Assembly (NCBI RefSeq): GCF_000373645.1
Contig: NZ_KB892046.1
Span: 248,001 to 312,000, forward strand
Source: Streptomyces sp. ATexAB-D23
GTDB lineage: Bacteria > Actinomycetota > Actinomycetes > Streptomycetales > Streptomycetaceae
Length of the DNA: 64,000 bases
Direction: 5' to 3'
In this document: positions 1-7,227 of the stretch, piece by piece
How the letters are laid out: the number at the start of each line of letters is the position of its first letter
Position numbering within the stretch: position 1 is the stretch's first letter
Position numbers and translations under genes: made by a program
Notes under the pieces: model-generated
What the model saw: only the letters and a program-made list of their open reading frames with translations
The model's database searches: none
Told to the model about the DNA's origin: nothing

Positions 1-1
1 G

Positions 2-1636
2 TCCGACCCTTCGACCGGCCAGTACGTCCTTGTCCCTGGACCGGAAGGGCCGGCAGGGACGAGCATTCTGACGGGTGCCGGCGCCCCCTCGCCGCTCCTG
101 GGCAGCGACGGAGACATGTACGTCGACCAGACCGCAGGAGACGTCAGGCTCTACGGCCCGAAGGCACTAGGAGCCTGGCCGGCGGAGGGCGTGGCGCTGG
201 GAGGCGGAGGACTCCTCTCCTCCGTCAACGGTCAGACAGGCACAGTCACGCTGTCCGCGGCTGACGTCGGCGCACTGCCCCGGGCCGTCGTTCCGGTCAG
301 CAAGCTGCTGGAGATGTCCCCCTTCTACATCGCGCACCGAGGGAGCGGCGGGGAGTTTCCGGAGCACACCCTCGAAGCCTACGAGGCCGCCGTAGCAGCC
401 GGCGCAAGGGCGATCGAGGTGTCCGTCAGGCTGACGGCCGACGGCGTCCCGGTCTGCATCCACGACGAGGACCTCTCACGCACAACCTACGCCACGGGCA
501 ACGTCAGTGACTGGAACTACGCAGCCCTCAAGTACAAGGTCCTGACGAACGGCCGGCTCATGCTGGGGCAGGGGCGGGCAGACGCTCCCATCCCGACGCT
601 GCGGGAGGTCCTGGACCGCTTCCTAGGCCGTGTCGTGATCTTCCTGGAGGCCAAGAGCAACCCCTCGGTGCCGGTCGTCCAGCAGATCCTGACGGACTTC
701 TACCCGCAGGCGAAGGACTCCGTCGTCTGGAAGAACTACTACCTGGCCACCTCCTGGCCGTGGGCGAAGGCGAACGGCTTCAAGACCTGGGCCTACGTCG
801 ACGCAGCCACCACCGACGCCCAAATGAACGCGCTGGATCAGTCCCTGATCGACATGTGGGGCGTCCCAACGAACACGGCTGACGCCCGCGTGACGGCCAT
901 CGTCGCCCGTGGGAAGCCCGTCATCGCCTGGGAGATCCACCGACGCTCCGAGCGTGACCGACTGGTCGCCCTGGGCGTTCAGGGGATGATGTGTGCCCAG
1001 CTGATCTACGTCAGGCGCAGCGCACCGAGCCGCACGAGCGACGACTTCGCGACGCAGGTGAAGGCACCGGGCGACCTGGGGACGATCAACTACGACCAGG
1101 CGTCGGCTCTCAAGTTCGACGACGAGGGCGGCAGCGCCTACATCAACGCCCTGCCCCAGCGGTCCGTCCTCATGGGGTCGCTGAGCAACCCGACGCCGCC
1201 GGACACATACACAATCCACTTCAACATGATGTACGAGGGCGTCCCCGGGGCGACGGAGCACGCCGGCGTCGCGTTCGGCAAGGCGTCGGACGACAGTTAC
1301 CGCTTCTCCCAGGTCAACGCGAGCGGCGGCTACCACATGGCGCTCCGTGGCAACGGGGACATGCAGCTGTACACGCACGCTGCGGGAGTCACCTCCGGGA
1401 CGCAGATCGGCAGCACCGTTCCCACGGCTGCCCCGGTGGCGGGCGAGTGGATGTCGTTCGAGGTTCAGATGACGTCCTCCAACGTCACGGTGACCAGGAC
1501 CGATCTGGAGACGCCGGCGGTGATCACCGTCGCCAACACGGCGTTCCGAGGCGGGTACTTCCACCTGTCGACCGGCTCCGTGACGTCAACGGCGAACAAG
1601 CCGCACTGGCGGAACGTGCGGGTTACCGTCCCGTAA
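2..1636 (+). CDS. Tail fibre/receptor-binding protein with glycerophosphodiesterase-like domain (5' partial)
   Basis: The frame is open from base 2, so the start lies outside the window; the first Met at 116 is internal. The visible N-terminal part has a collagen-like GPEGPAGT stretch and a GADGD-type linker typical of actinophage tail fibres. From about base 325 to 1010 a GDPD-like TIM barrel is recognisable: a HRG motif, then EHTLEAYEAAV, then a DGVPVCIHDEDL block. GDPD enzymes normally have an ExD metal-ligand pair in the segment that here reads IEVSV, so the Asp is replaced by Ser; activity may be altered or lost. The last 180 residues look like a beta-sandwich carbohydrate-binding or LamG-like module. 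It probably sits at the tail tip and may act on teichoic-acid glycerol phosphate or only bind it (inference). It is the last structural gene before the lysis genes. Confidence 0.8.
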   Translation, partial: SDPSTGQYVLVPGPEGPAGTSILTGAGAPSPLLGSDGDMYVDQTAGDVRLYGPKALGAWPAEGVALGGGGLLSSVNGQTGTVTLSAADVGALPRAVVPVSKLLEMSPFYIAHRGSGGEFPEHTLEAYEAAVAAGARAIEVSVRLTADGVPVCIHDEDLSRTTYATGNVSDWNYAALKYKVLTNGRLMLGQGRADAPIPTLREVLDRFLGRVVIFLEAKSNPSVPVVQQILTDFYPQAKDSVVWKNYYLATSWPWAKANGFKTWAYVDAATTDAQMNALDQSLIDMWGVPTNTADARVTAIVARGKPVIAWEIHRRSERDRLVALGVQGMMCAQLIYVRRSAPSRTSDDFATQVKAPGDLGTINYDQASALKFDDEGGSAYINALPQRSVLMGSLSNPTPPDTYTIHFNMMYEGVPGATEHAGVAFGKASDDSYRFSQVNASGGYHMALRGNGDMQLYTHAAGVTSGTQIGSTVPTAAPVAGEWMSFEVQMTSSNVTVTRTDLETPAVITVANTAFRGGYFHLSTGSVTSTANKPHWRNVRVTVP

Positions 1637-1656
1637 GTAAATCATGTGGCCTCCGC

Positions 1657-1685
1657 GTCACATCAGCGTCCAGTCGCCCCATAAC
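1657..1685 (+). promoter_or_regulatory. Phage-specific promoter P1 (GTCACA-N17-CATAAC)
   Basis: GTCACA at 1657-1662 and CATAAC at 1680-1685 are separated by 17 bases. The extended pattern GCGTCACATC-N9-TCGCCCCATAAC also occurs at 4343, 10331 and 21021. Downstream bases (CCAGGTACACCA) are shared only with the copy in front of the sigma-factor gene. It sits 33 bases upstream of the dNMP kinase start. Confidence 0.75.
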
Positions 1686-1717
1686 CCAGGTACACCAACC
1701 GAAGGGGAGTGGGGCGC

Positions 1718-2293
1718 ATGGGCAACATCGGCATCCTGGGGCGGGCCCGGGTCGGCAAGGACACCGCCGGCCAGTGGCTCGTTGACAACCGCGGGTACCG
1801 ACGGATCGGGTTCGCTGACCCGCTGAAGGAAGCGGCGCTGAAGATCAATCCGCGCGTCAGTGGTTGCGGGCACTACCTGGCCGATGTGGTGCGTGAAGAC
1901 GGCTGGGAGTACGCCAAGGACGAGTTTCCGGACGCCCGTCGCATCCTCCAGGAACTGGGCGCCTCCATCCGAGCCATCGACGAGGACTTCTGGCTCCGGG
2001 CCGCCCTGGCGCGGGTCCAGAAGGCGAACGAGGCTGGCGTCCCGGCCGTCATCACCGACGTCCGCTACCCCAACGAGGCGGCAGCCCTGAAGCGCGCCGG
2101 CTTCCACCTCCTGCACATCGACCGGCCCGGCGTCGCCCAGCTGAACCACGAGTCGGAAGGCGCCCTGACGGCCTCTGACGCCGACTACGCCCTGACGAAC
2201 GACGGCACCCGCGAGCTGTTCCTCGCGAAGCTTCAGATCGCCGTCGCGCACATCTACGCCGACGAGTCCCGCCGGCACTCCAACCGCCTCTGA
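1718..2293 (+). CDS. Deoxynucleoside monophosphate kinase
   Basis: A 191-residue P-loop kinase. The N-terminus GILGRARVGKDT is a Walker A loop of the dNMP-kinase type, followed by IGFADPLKEAA; ITDVRYPNEAAALKRAG in the middle is the characteristic Asp-Arg-Asn segment of phage dNMP kinases (T4 gp1 superfamily). It would phosphorylate dNMPs to feed phage DNA synthesis. A GTG lies 9 bases upstream in frame, but AAGGGGAG is correctly spaced only for the ATG at 1718. It is transcribed from P1 together with the holin-like gene. Confidence 0.82.
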   Translation: MGNIGILGRARVGKDTAGQWLVDNRGYRRIGFADPLKEAALKINPRVSGCGHYLADVVREDGWEYAKDEFPDARRILQELGASIRAIDEDFWLRAALARVQKANEAGVPAVITDVRYPNEAAALKRAGFHLLHIDRPGVAQLNHESEGALTASDADYALTNDGTRELFLAKLQIAVAHIYADESRRHSNRL

Positions 2294-2306
2294 CGAAGGG
2301 CCCCGC

Positions 2307-2555
2307 ATGAAGCGACTCATCGCATACCTCAACGACCTCACCCTCCGCGGCATCGTCGCGCTCCAGGTGTTCGCGGCCACCGAGCCTGTACGTCTCCGTG
2401 CGGCACTCACGAGCATCCTCCTGGCACTGGGCGTCCTCATCCCCGCCCTGGCGTCGCAGGAGACCGCACAGAGCGTCGCAGGTGTGATCGCCGTGGTGCT
2501 CCCCCTCGCAGTGGGGGAGAGCGCCCGGAAGAAGGTCACGCCGACCGACCTCTAG
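2307..2555 (+). CDS. Small membrane protein, probable holin
   Basis: 82 residues. A basic/polar N-terminus is followed by hydrophobic segments at about residues 32-50 (ALTSILLALGVLIPALA) and 57-70 (VAGVIAVVLPLAVG), then a charged tail (ESARKKV). The size, topology and position at the end of the structural operon, just before a strong terminator, fit an actinophage holin that would release an endolysin. No endolysin is present in the window, so the assignment rests on topology and context only. Confidence 0.55.
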   Translation: MKRLIAYLNDLTLRGIVALQVFAATEPVRLRAALTSILLALGVLIPALASQETAQSVAGVIAVVLPLAVGESARKKVTPTDL

Positions 2556-2578
2556 GTAAAACTTCACAGCCACCACCC

Positions 2579-2618
2579 GGGCCCCTACCCGCCGTAACAG
2601 GCAGGTAGGGGCCCTTTT
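2579..2618 (+). terminator. Intrinsic terminator after holin-like gene
   Basis: An 11-bp perfect stem, GGGCCCCTACC (2579-2589) with GGTAGGGGCCC (2604-2614), followed by TTTT. It closes the structural/lysis transcription unit. Confidence 0.85.
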
Positions 2619-2632
2619 GCGTTCCCGGGACC

Positions 2633-2648
2633 CGTGAGTCGACTCGCG
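2633..2648. repeat. SalI-centred palindrome copy 1
   Basis: CGTGAGTCGACTCGCG, one base off the consensus CGTGAGTCGACTCACG. It is intergenic, between the terminator at 2579-2618 and the promoter at 2666. One of eight copies, all inside the prophage (2.6-24.3 kb). Confidence 0.8.
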
Positions 2649-2665
2649 GTCTGGTACACCGATGT

Positions 2666-2695
2666 TTGTGTTGCGCAACAGAGGCATGTCACAGT
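2666..2695 (+). promoter_or_regulatory. Promoter with TGTTGCGCAACA operator, leaderless
   Basis: TTGTGT (2666-2671), 18-base spacer, CACAGT (2690-2695). The palindrome TGTTGCGCAACA (2669-2680) covers the end of the -35 and the start of the spacer. Predicted transcription start is about 2702, which is the A of the next gene's ATG, so the mRNA is probably leaderless. The same arrangement recurs at 22944 and 24367. Confidence 0.65.
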
Positions 2696-2701
2696 CGGGG
2701 C

Positions 2702-3328
2702 ATGTCGACCTCCCCCGGACCGCTCCTCAAGGCGCTTGACGCCACGTGGGTGACCGTTCGCAAGCATGTTCCAGAGCTACCGCCTATGCGCATAGCGCTG
2801 TCCCCGCTGCCATCCTCTCCGCGGCACGGCCAGGACCGATGGGCGAGGGAGGGCGAGACAGTGACGGGTCTCGTCATCTCCGCTGAGACCCTGGCAGCCG
2901 GCGCACTGGCAACGCTGGACTGTGTACTCCACGAGGCCGCTCACGTTCTCTGCTGGGTGCGAGGAGAGCAGGACACGTCGTCGTGGGGCGTTTACCACAC
3001 CGCCACGTTTCTGGAGGCGGGAGAGGAGGTGGGCCTCGTCTGGTCACCGGGACGCCCACGGTCCGAGACCAAGGGGTACCCCGACCCTGCCTCGGACCCT
3101 GCCGCACTGGAGCGCCATGCCGACGATGTGAAGGCCCTGGACGCCGCCATCCCGCTCGTCCTCCCGCACCTTGTCGTCCCGGCCACCCCCGCACGGCGTC
3201 GGCCGGCGAACCGGCTGACTCTTCAGTGCGGCTGCGACGAGCCGCGCAAGATGCAGATGTCTCCCACAGTGGCCGCGAAGGGCCCGGTCATCTGCGGCGT
3301 CTGTGGGGAGCCGTTTGCGACGTCGTGA
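2702..3328 (+). CDS. SprT-like zinc metalloprotein
   Basis: 208 residues. HEAAH at residues 77-81 is an HExxH zincin motif inside a helix (LDCVLHEAAHVLCWVRG), followed by an acidic/aromatic stretch. The C-terminus has a zinc-ribbon-like pattern (QCGCDEPRKMQMS, then CGVCGEPF). HExxH plus a C-terminal zinc ribbon is the SprT/Spartan layout, known for cleaving DNA-bound proteins. The ATG at 2702 coincides with the predicted transcription start; an in-frame codon at 2666 would lie inside the promoter. It is a single-gene unit next to its own TGTTGCGCAACA operator, which suggests early expression (inference). Confidence 0.6.
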   Translation: MSTSPGPLLKALDATWVTVRKHVPELPPMRIALSPLPSSPRHGQDRWAREGETVTGLVISAETLAAGALATLDCVLHEAAHVLCWVRGEQDTSSWGVYHTATFLEAGEEVGLVWSPGRPRSETKGYPDPASDPAALERHADDVKALDAAIPLVLPHLVVPATPARRRPANRLTLQCGCDEPRKMQMSPTVAAKGPVICGVCGEPFATS

Positions 3329-3370
3329 CGTCGTGACGTCAGTAAGGTATGGCTAACAGCAGCTCCTTAC
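3319..3370. repeat. Tandem GACGTCGT repeat plus GTAAGG/CCTTAC inverted repeat
   Basis: GACGTCGT occurs twice in tandem and then as a truncated GACGTC (3319-3340). GTAAGG (3342-3347) is mirrored by CCTTAC (3365-3370). The block lies between the SprT-like gene and the 3424 gene and may hold a promoter and operator for the latter. No clean -35/-10 pair is recognisable. Confidence 0.45.
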
Positions 3371-3423
3371 GCTACGATGATCGACACCCGCCAAGCTGAA
3401 CACGTGATGTGAGAGGTACCCCC

Positions 3424-4149
3424 ATGTCCTCCAGCGACCTGACCCGCCCCGCCACGGGAGAGATCGCCGTCGATGCTCACAGCGCATTGCCGACGCTGGA
3501 GCTGGAGGACTTGGCGGGTGAAACGGAGCAGGCGCTCGTTGCCCGGGGCCAGGCATACGCCCGCGAGTACGCAGCGATCCAGGGCAAAGCAACCGCGCTG
3601 CTTAAGAACCTGGCGGTGACGCAAGTCGCCCTGCGGGTCAAGCTGGGCGACATGCGGGGGACGTCACACGAGTACCGGACCATCGTCAAGGACATGTACC
3701 GGTCCATGGGCCTGTCCCCAGAGCGGGCGGAGACGATGCAGGCCGCCGTCCGTTGGCACGTAAGCAACGTTCTGCGACGCCACATGACACCGCGAGAGCT
3801 GGAGGCCCACAACCTTCAGCCCACGTCGGCCCTGGAGCGGCTCCAGGACAACCGGAAGGTCAACGCGTCCATCATCCGTGCCGCTCGTGCGACGACGGCA
3901 GTGGAGGAATCCACCCCGAAGCCGGCGAAGAAGGCGGCCGGTGAGCCTGCGGTGCCCGGTCAGCCCGTCAAGGCGACCGCGGACCACCTCCGCCTCGCCG
4001 ACGTTGCCCGGGACATTCTAGGCAAGATGGACCGAACCGTGATCAAGAAGCACATGACGGACGGGCAGCGAGCCAAACTGGACGCGGAACTGTCCGCCAT
4101 GGAGAAGAAGATCGCGTCTCTCCGGAAGCTGACACAGAAGCCCAGGTGA
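3424..4149 (+). CDS. Phage protein of unknown function, Ala/Lys-rich
   Basis: 241 residues, no family recognised. The first 150 residues are helical and contain MGLSPERAETMQAAVRWHVSNVLRRHMTPRELEAHNL, which could form a helix-turn-helix-like unit. A Pro/Ala/Lys linker (about residues 160-185) leads to a C-terminal helical segment ending in a coiled-coil-like, basic stretch (MEKKIASLRKLTQKPR). The overall impression is of a DNA-binding protein with a tail domain, but this is inference. The start at 3424 has GAGAGG 7-8 bases upstream; an in-frame GTG at 3409 has no ribosome binding site. It stands alone, just upstream of the large inverted repeat. Confidence 0.6.
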   Translation: MSSSDLTRPATGEIAVDAHSALPTLELEDLAGETEQALVARGQAYAREYAAIQGKATALLKNLAVTQVALRVKLGDMRGTSHEYRTIVKDMYRSMGLSPERAETMQAAVRWHVSNVLRRHMTPRELEAHNLQPTSALERLQDNRKVNASIIRAARATTAVEESTPKPAKKAAGEPAVPGQPVKATADHLRLADVARDILGKMDRTVIKKHMTDGQRAKLDAELSAMEKKIASLRKLTQKPR

Positions 4150-4185
4150 GTGGCCTCGTCGTCGCCTGACGTCAGCCGGCATCCT

Positions 4186-4320
4186 CCTCCGCCCCAGGAC
4201 AGAGTCTGGCCAAAATGGCGAACTAGACCCTTATTTTCATCTCTCCTTAACGCGTGGGGTCTAGATGAAAATAAGGGTCTAGTTTGCCATTCTGTCCTCG
4301 GTCTGTCCGGGGGGCGGAGG
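4186..4320. repeat. Long imperfect inverted repeat, AT-rich core
   Basis: The inner arms are 29 bases each (4214-4242 and 4263-4291) with a single mismatch, around a 20-base loop. Their core ACTAGACCCTTATTTTCAT is strikingly AT-rich for this GC-rich element. Outer arms continue: CCTCCGCCCC-AGGACAGA (4186-4203) pairs with TCTGTCCT (4291-4298) and GGGGCGGAGG (4311-4320), with bulges. The roughly 260-base gap it fills has no convincing gene. It could be an origin, a strong bidirectional terminator, or a MITE-like insertion. Confidence 0.8.
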
Positions 4321-4344
4321 CTAGAAAGATCTTGGTAGCCTCGC

Positions 4345-4373
4345 GTCACATCCGGCGGCCATCGCCCCATAAC
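4345..4373 (+). promoter_or_regulatory. Phage-specific promoter P2 (GTCACA-N17-CATAAC)
   Basis: GTCACA 4345-4350, CATAAC 4368-4373, 17-base spacer, identical to the copy at 10333 over the whole core and into the spacer. It lies 36 bases upstream of the RecB-like nuclease and just after the long inverted repeat. Confidence 0.75.
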
Positions 4374-4409
4374 TAAGTCGTAAGCAGGACACGACGAGGT
4401 GGAGGCCAG

Positions 4410-5213
4410 ATGGCCGGGGTAAGCACAATCAAGCGCGGCGGAAGCCGCTTCTACGTCAACCCGGATGACTCACGGATCAAGGTCCCGGGTGTGACGTCGG
4501 TGGTGGGGATGGAGCCCAAGCCGTTCCTGGTGTTCTGGGCGGCGAAGGAGGCGGCGCAGGCGGCGATCGACAACTGGGACATCGTCAACAAGCTTGTCGA
4601 GCGGGACCCGGCCGGCGCGATGGACTACCTCAAGAACGCGCATCGTCGCAAGAGCAAGGCGGCGAGCGACCTGGGGTCGTCCGCACACACGTACTTCGAG
4701 CGGCTCGCGCGGGGCGAGGAGATCAATCTCCGCCACGTGCATGCCGACGTACAGCCCCACGTGAAGCACTTCCGCGAGTTCCTGGACGAGATCCAGCCGG
4801 AGTTCCTGTACTTCGAGGAGACCGTCTGGGATGACGACCTGGCTGTGGCCGGCTCGTTCGACGCGATCGCCAAGGTGGACGGCGAGATCGTGATCATCGA
4901 CTGGAAGACATCCAAGGCAGTCTACGAGTCCGTGGCACTCCAGCTCAGCGCCTACCGCTACGCCAGCCGTATCATCCTGGCGGACACCGGGAAGTCCATC
5001 CCGATGCCGGAGATCACTGGCGGCGCCGTCCTCCACGTTCGCCCGGAGGCATGGGCCTTCCACCCGATCGAGTGCGGGCCGGAGGTCCACGAGACCTTCA
5101 AGGCGCTGCGCGCCGTGTTCGAGTGGGACCGCGAGGGGAAGAAGGGCGTCGTCGGCAAGCCGATCGCGTCGGGCGGGGTGCGCCTCACCGGGACCGAGCG
5201 GAGGGCAGCGTGA
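4410..5213 (+). CDS. PD-(D/E)XK exonuclease, RecB/Cas4-like
   Basis: 267 residues. The catalytic core is at about residues 138-185: an upstream Glu in FEETVW, then AVAGSFDAIAKVDGEIVIIDWKTSKAVYESVALQLSAYR, which supplies the GxxD, DWK and QLxxY motifs of RecB-family nucleases. The N-terminal PGVTSVVGM...PFLVFWAAKEAAQAA and DLGSSAHTYFERL segments are typical of phage members. It probably processes DNA ends during replication or recombination. Driven by P2; starts ATG after GGAGG and overlaps the next gene by four bases (GTGA). Confidence 0.8.
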   Translation: MAGVSTIKRGGSRFYVNPDDSRIKVPGVTSVVGMEPKPFLVFWAAKEAAQAAIDNWDIVNKLVERDPAGAMDYLKNAHRRKSKAASDLGSSAHTYFERLARGEEINLRHVHADVQPHVKHFREFLDEIQPEFLYFEETVWDDDLAVAGSFDAIAKVDGEIVIIDWKTSKAVYESVALQLSAYRYASRIILADTGKSIPMPEITGGAVLHVRPEAWAFHPIECGPEVHETFKALRAVFEWDREGKKGVVGKPIASGGVRLTGTERRAA

Positions 5214-5746
5214 GGCTCACCGAACTGATTAGCGCCTACGCCGACGCAGAGCGGGTGCACCCCGAGCACCGCGAGTTGTTTCGTAAGCTGCAACGCGTTG
5301 CCCTGGACACCGTCTACGCAGAGAACGAGCGCGCCGGTGAGGCGCGTCAGGTCGTTGCTGACCTCGCCCGGGTCCTCGGGACCGACATCGACGCCGGCCC
5401 AGGGCACCGCTGGGACGCCGACCACATGCAGCGAGTGGTGGAGGCTGCGCGGCTCCTGCGCGAGGAGCGCGACGAGTTGGTTGCCAAGCACGCCACCACG
5501 GTCGATCTCCTCCGATCCGAGTACGAGCGCGCCAACGCCGCCATCCGTCGTGAGGAGGTAGCGGACGAGCACTTCGATGAGAAGTCCAAGGAGTGCGAGG
5601 CGCTGCGGGAACGCCTGGCCGGCCTGGAGACGTCCGCAGACTACTGGGGCGCCACCGCCCCTGGCGGGTCCCTGATCGACGACCTGAAGAACATCATCAT
5701 CAGCCAGGCGCGGGAGATCGCGCGACTCAAGGGGGAGAGCGCATGA
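5210..5746 (+). CDS. Coiled-coil phage protein of unknown function
   Basis: 178 residues, GTG start overlapping the nuclease stop. Most of the chain is charged and helical with heptad-like spacing (RREEVADEHFDEKSKECEAL), so an extended coiled coil is likely. No enzyme motif is seen. It is translationally coupled to the RecB-like nuclease and to the following membrane protein, so it may be a nuclease accessory (inference). Confidence 0.65.
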   Translation: MRLTELISAYADAERVHPEHRELFRKLQRVALDTVYAENERAGEARQVVADLARVLGTDIDAGPGHRWDADHMQRVVEAARLLREERDELVAKHATTVDLLRSEYERANAAIRREEVADEHFDEKSKECEALRERLAGLETSADYWGATAPGGSLIDDLKNIIISQAREIARLKGESA

Positions 5747-6006
5747 CCACCAACCACCCGGCCACGCCGGCGGAGAACCGCGCCCGCGCGAAGGAGCAGA
5801 GGCAGCGGGAGGCGTTCCAGCAGAGCGCCGTCAAGCTCGCCACGGACCTGGCCCTCCTCCCGCTGGTCGCCCTCGTCCTCATGCTCGCCGTCGGTGCCGC
5901 CCACGGCTTCGCGCCGGCCGTTCCCGCGATCGGCTACGGAACGACGGTCCTCCTCGTCATCGGGGCGGACGCCCTGGCGTACGTGGCGAAGAAGTTCCGC
6001 AAGTAA
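5743..6006 (+). CDS. Small two-helix membrane protein
   Basis: 87 residues. A charged N-terminal 30 residues (ENRARAKEQRQREAF) is followed by two membrane segments at about 34-52 and 57-78, ending in a basic KKFRK. Function unknown. It overlaps the previous stop by four bases (ATGA). Confidence 0.65.
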   Translation: MTTNHPATPAENRARAKEQRQREAFQQSAVKLATDLALLPLVALVLMLAVGAAHGFAPAVPAIGYGTTVLLVIGADALAYVAKKFRK

Positions 6007-6071
6007 CGCAAGGCACACACGAGGGGCGTCCGACGTGGGCGCCCCTCCTTGGCACGCGCAGAGGAGAGAGC

Positions 6072-6674
6072 ATGAACGACACCTTCACCCCCGAGTTCCG
6101 CGAGTGGCCCAAGACCCCGCGGCTCTTCCGCGAGATCGTGATCACGGAGAAGATCGACGGCACGAACGCCGGCCTGCACATCAGCGAGGACGGCCAGGTC
6201 GTGGCGCAGTCCCGGAAGCGCATCATCACGCCGGAGTCCGACAACTACGGCTTCGCCCGGTGGGCGGCAGAGAACGCCGACGAGCTGGCCCACATCTTCG
6301 GCCCGGGGCTGCACTTCGGCGAGTGGTGGGGTCAGGGCATTCAGCGTCGATACGGGATGACGGAGAAGCGGTTCAGCCTCTTCAACGTCGTTCGCTGGTC
6401 CACGCAGAAGGACGAGGACGGGACGACCATGGGGTCCCGCGCGGCGCAGTCGAGCTTGGTCGGTCAGGTCGACGCCGTGCCGATCCTGTACCGAGGAGTC
6501 TTCGACCAGGACATGATCGACGACCTGATGAAGGAGCTGCGTGAGAACGGCTCCTACGCCGCCCCTGGTTTCATGAACCCCGAGGGCATCTGTGTGTACC
6601 ACACGCAGACCCGCAGCGTCTTCAAGGTCACCCTGGACGCCAACGACGCCGGCAAGTGGGAGGCAGCAGCATGA
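6072..6674 (+). CDS. RNA ligase (Rnl2-like nucleotidyltransferase)
   Basis: 200 residues. TEKIDGTN at residues 25-32 is the adenylation motif I (KxDG, Lys27 the expected AMP-accepting lysine). LHFGEWWGQGI corresponds to motif III, NPEGICVYH to motif IV and VFKVTL to motif V. The length is that of a bare ligase catalytic core without extra domains. Such phage ligases repair nicked or cleaved RNA, often tRNAs attacked by host anticodon nucleases; no polynucleotide kinase or phosphatase partner is visible here. The ATG follows GAGGAGAGAGC, the standard ribosome binding site of this phage. Confidence 0.8.
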   Translation: MNDTFTPEFREWPKTPRLFREIVITEKIDGTNAGLHISEDGQVVAQSRKRIITPESDNYGFARWAAENADELAHIFGPGLHFGEWWGQGIQRRYGMTEKRFSLFNVVRWSTQKDEDGTTMGSRAAQSSLVGQVDAVPILYRGVFDQDMIDDLMKELRENGSYAAPGFMNPEGICVYHTQTRSVFKVTLDANDAGKWEAAA

Positions 6675-6769
6675 GACACACCCTGAGCGCCACCGAAGAA
6701 GAGATGCGGTCGCCCGACTGGTGCCACTCCCACGGCTGCCCGTCCAGCCAGTGCCCCGGGCCGCACTGA
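6671..6769 (+). CDS. Tiny Cys/His-rich peptide
   Basis: 32 residues; the C-terminal half DWCHSHGCPSSQCPGPH has three Cys and three His and could bind one zinc ion. ATGA overlap with the RNA ligase stop suggests translational coupling. Function unknown. Confidence 0.5.
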   Translation: MRHTLSATEEEMRSPDWCHSHGCPSSQCPGPH

Positions 6770-6778
6770 GGAGGGCTG

Positions 6779-7135
6779 ATGACGAACCTACGAGAGTTCG
6801 GCCGTCGACTGCCCGATCCGTTCAGGACCCGCCCTGACGAGCCCGACCCGATGCGTGCGTTCACCGGGTACACCAACGGGCGCACCGATCCAACGCTCTA
6901 CCGGGCATGCCTGCTCCGCTACACGTGGCATACGTGGGGTGATGGATCCGGTGAGTGGATATACCCCGACACCTGCTGGGGCGTGACCCTGTGCAGCTAC
7001 GACGCCTACCCACATCGGTGGAGAGGCGGGGTTGATCTCATCATGGGCGGCCCGGAAGCCGGGGAGAGCTACGTCCCGGAGGTCGCGGACATGCGCCTGT
7101 GTGACGCCTGCGCCAGAGAGTGGGCAAAGCACTAG
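6779..7135 (+). CDS. Phage protein of unknown function, possible zinc site
   Basis: 118 residues, rich in Trp and Tyr. Cys residues occur at CLLRYTW, DTCWGVTLC and RLCDACAREW; the last resembles half of a zinc knuckle. No family recognised. Last gene of the P2 operon before a palindrome and terminator. Confidence 0.6.
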   Translation: MTNLREFGRRLPDPFRTRPDEPDPMRAFTGYTNGRTDPTLYRACLLRYTWHTWGDGSGEWIYPDTCWGVTLCSYDAYPHRWRGGVDLIMGGPEAGESYVPEVADMRLCDACAREWAKH

Positions 7136-7138
7136 CTC

Positions 7139-7154
7139 CGTAAGTCGACTCACG
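7139..7154. repeat. SalI-centred palindrome copy 2
   Basis: CGTAAGTCGACTCACG, four bases after the stop of the preceding gene and ten bases before a terminator stem. Confidence 0.85.
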
Positions 7155-7163
7155 CAAGTCCCC

Positions 7164-7196
7164 AGCCCCCGGTTGCTTCGGCGCCGGGGGCTTTGG
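7164..7196 (+). terminator. Intrinsic terminator
   Basis: AGCCCCCGG (7164-7172) pairs with CCGGGGGCT (7184-7192), followed by TT. It ends the P2 operon. Confidence 0.75.
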
Positions 7197-7227
7197 GCGT
7201 GTACCCACCGAGCAGAGGAGAGCACAG

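Noticed and set aside
4150..4370. Frames on both strands encoding similar WxTRPLFSS and DENKGLV strings
   Set aside because: They are the mirror-image translation of the long inverted repeat, not paralogous proteins.
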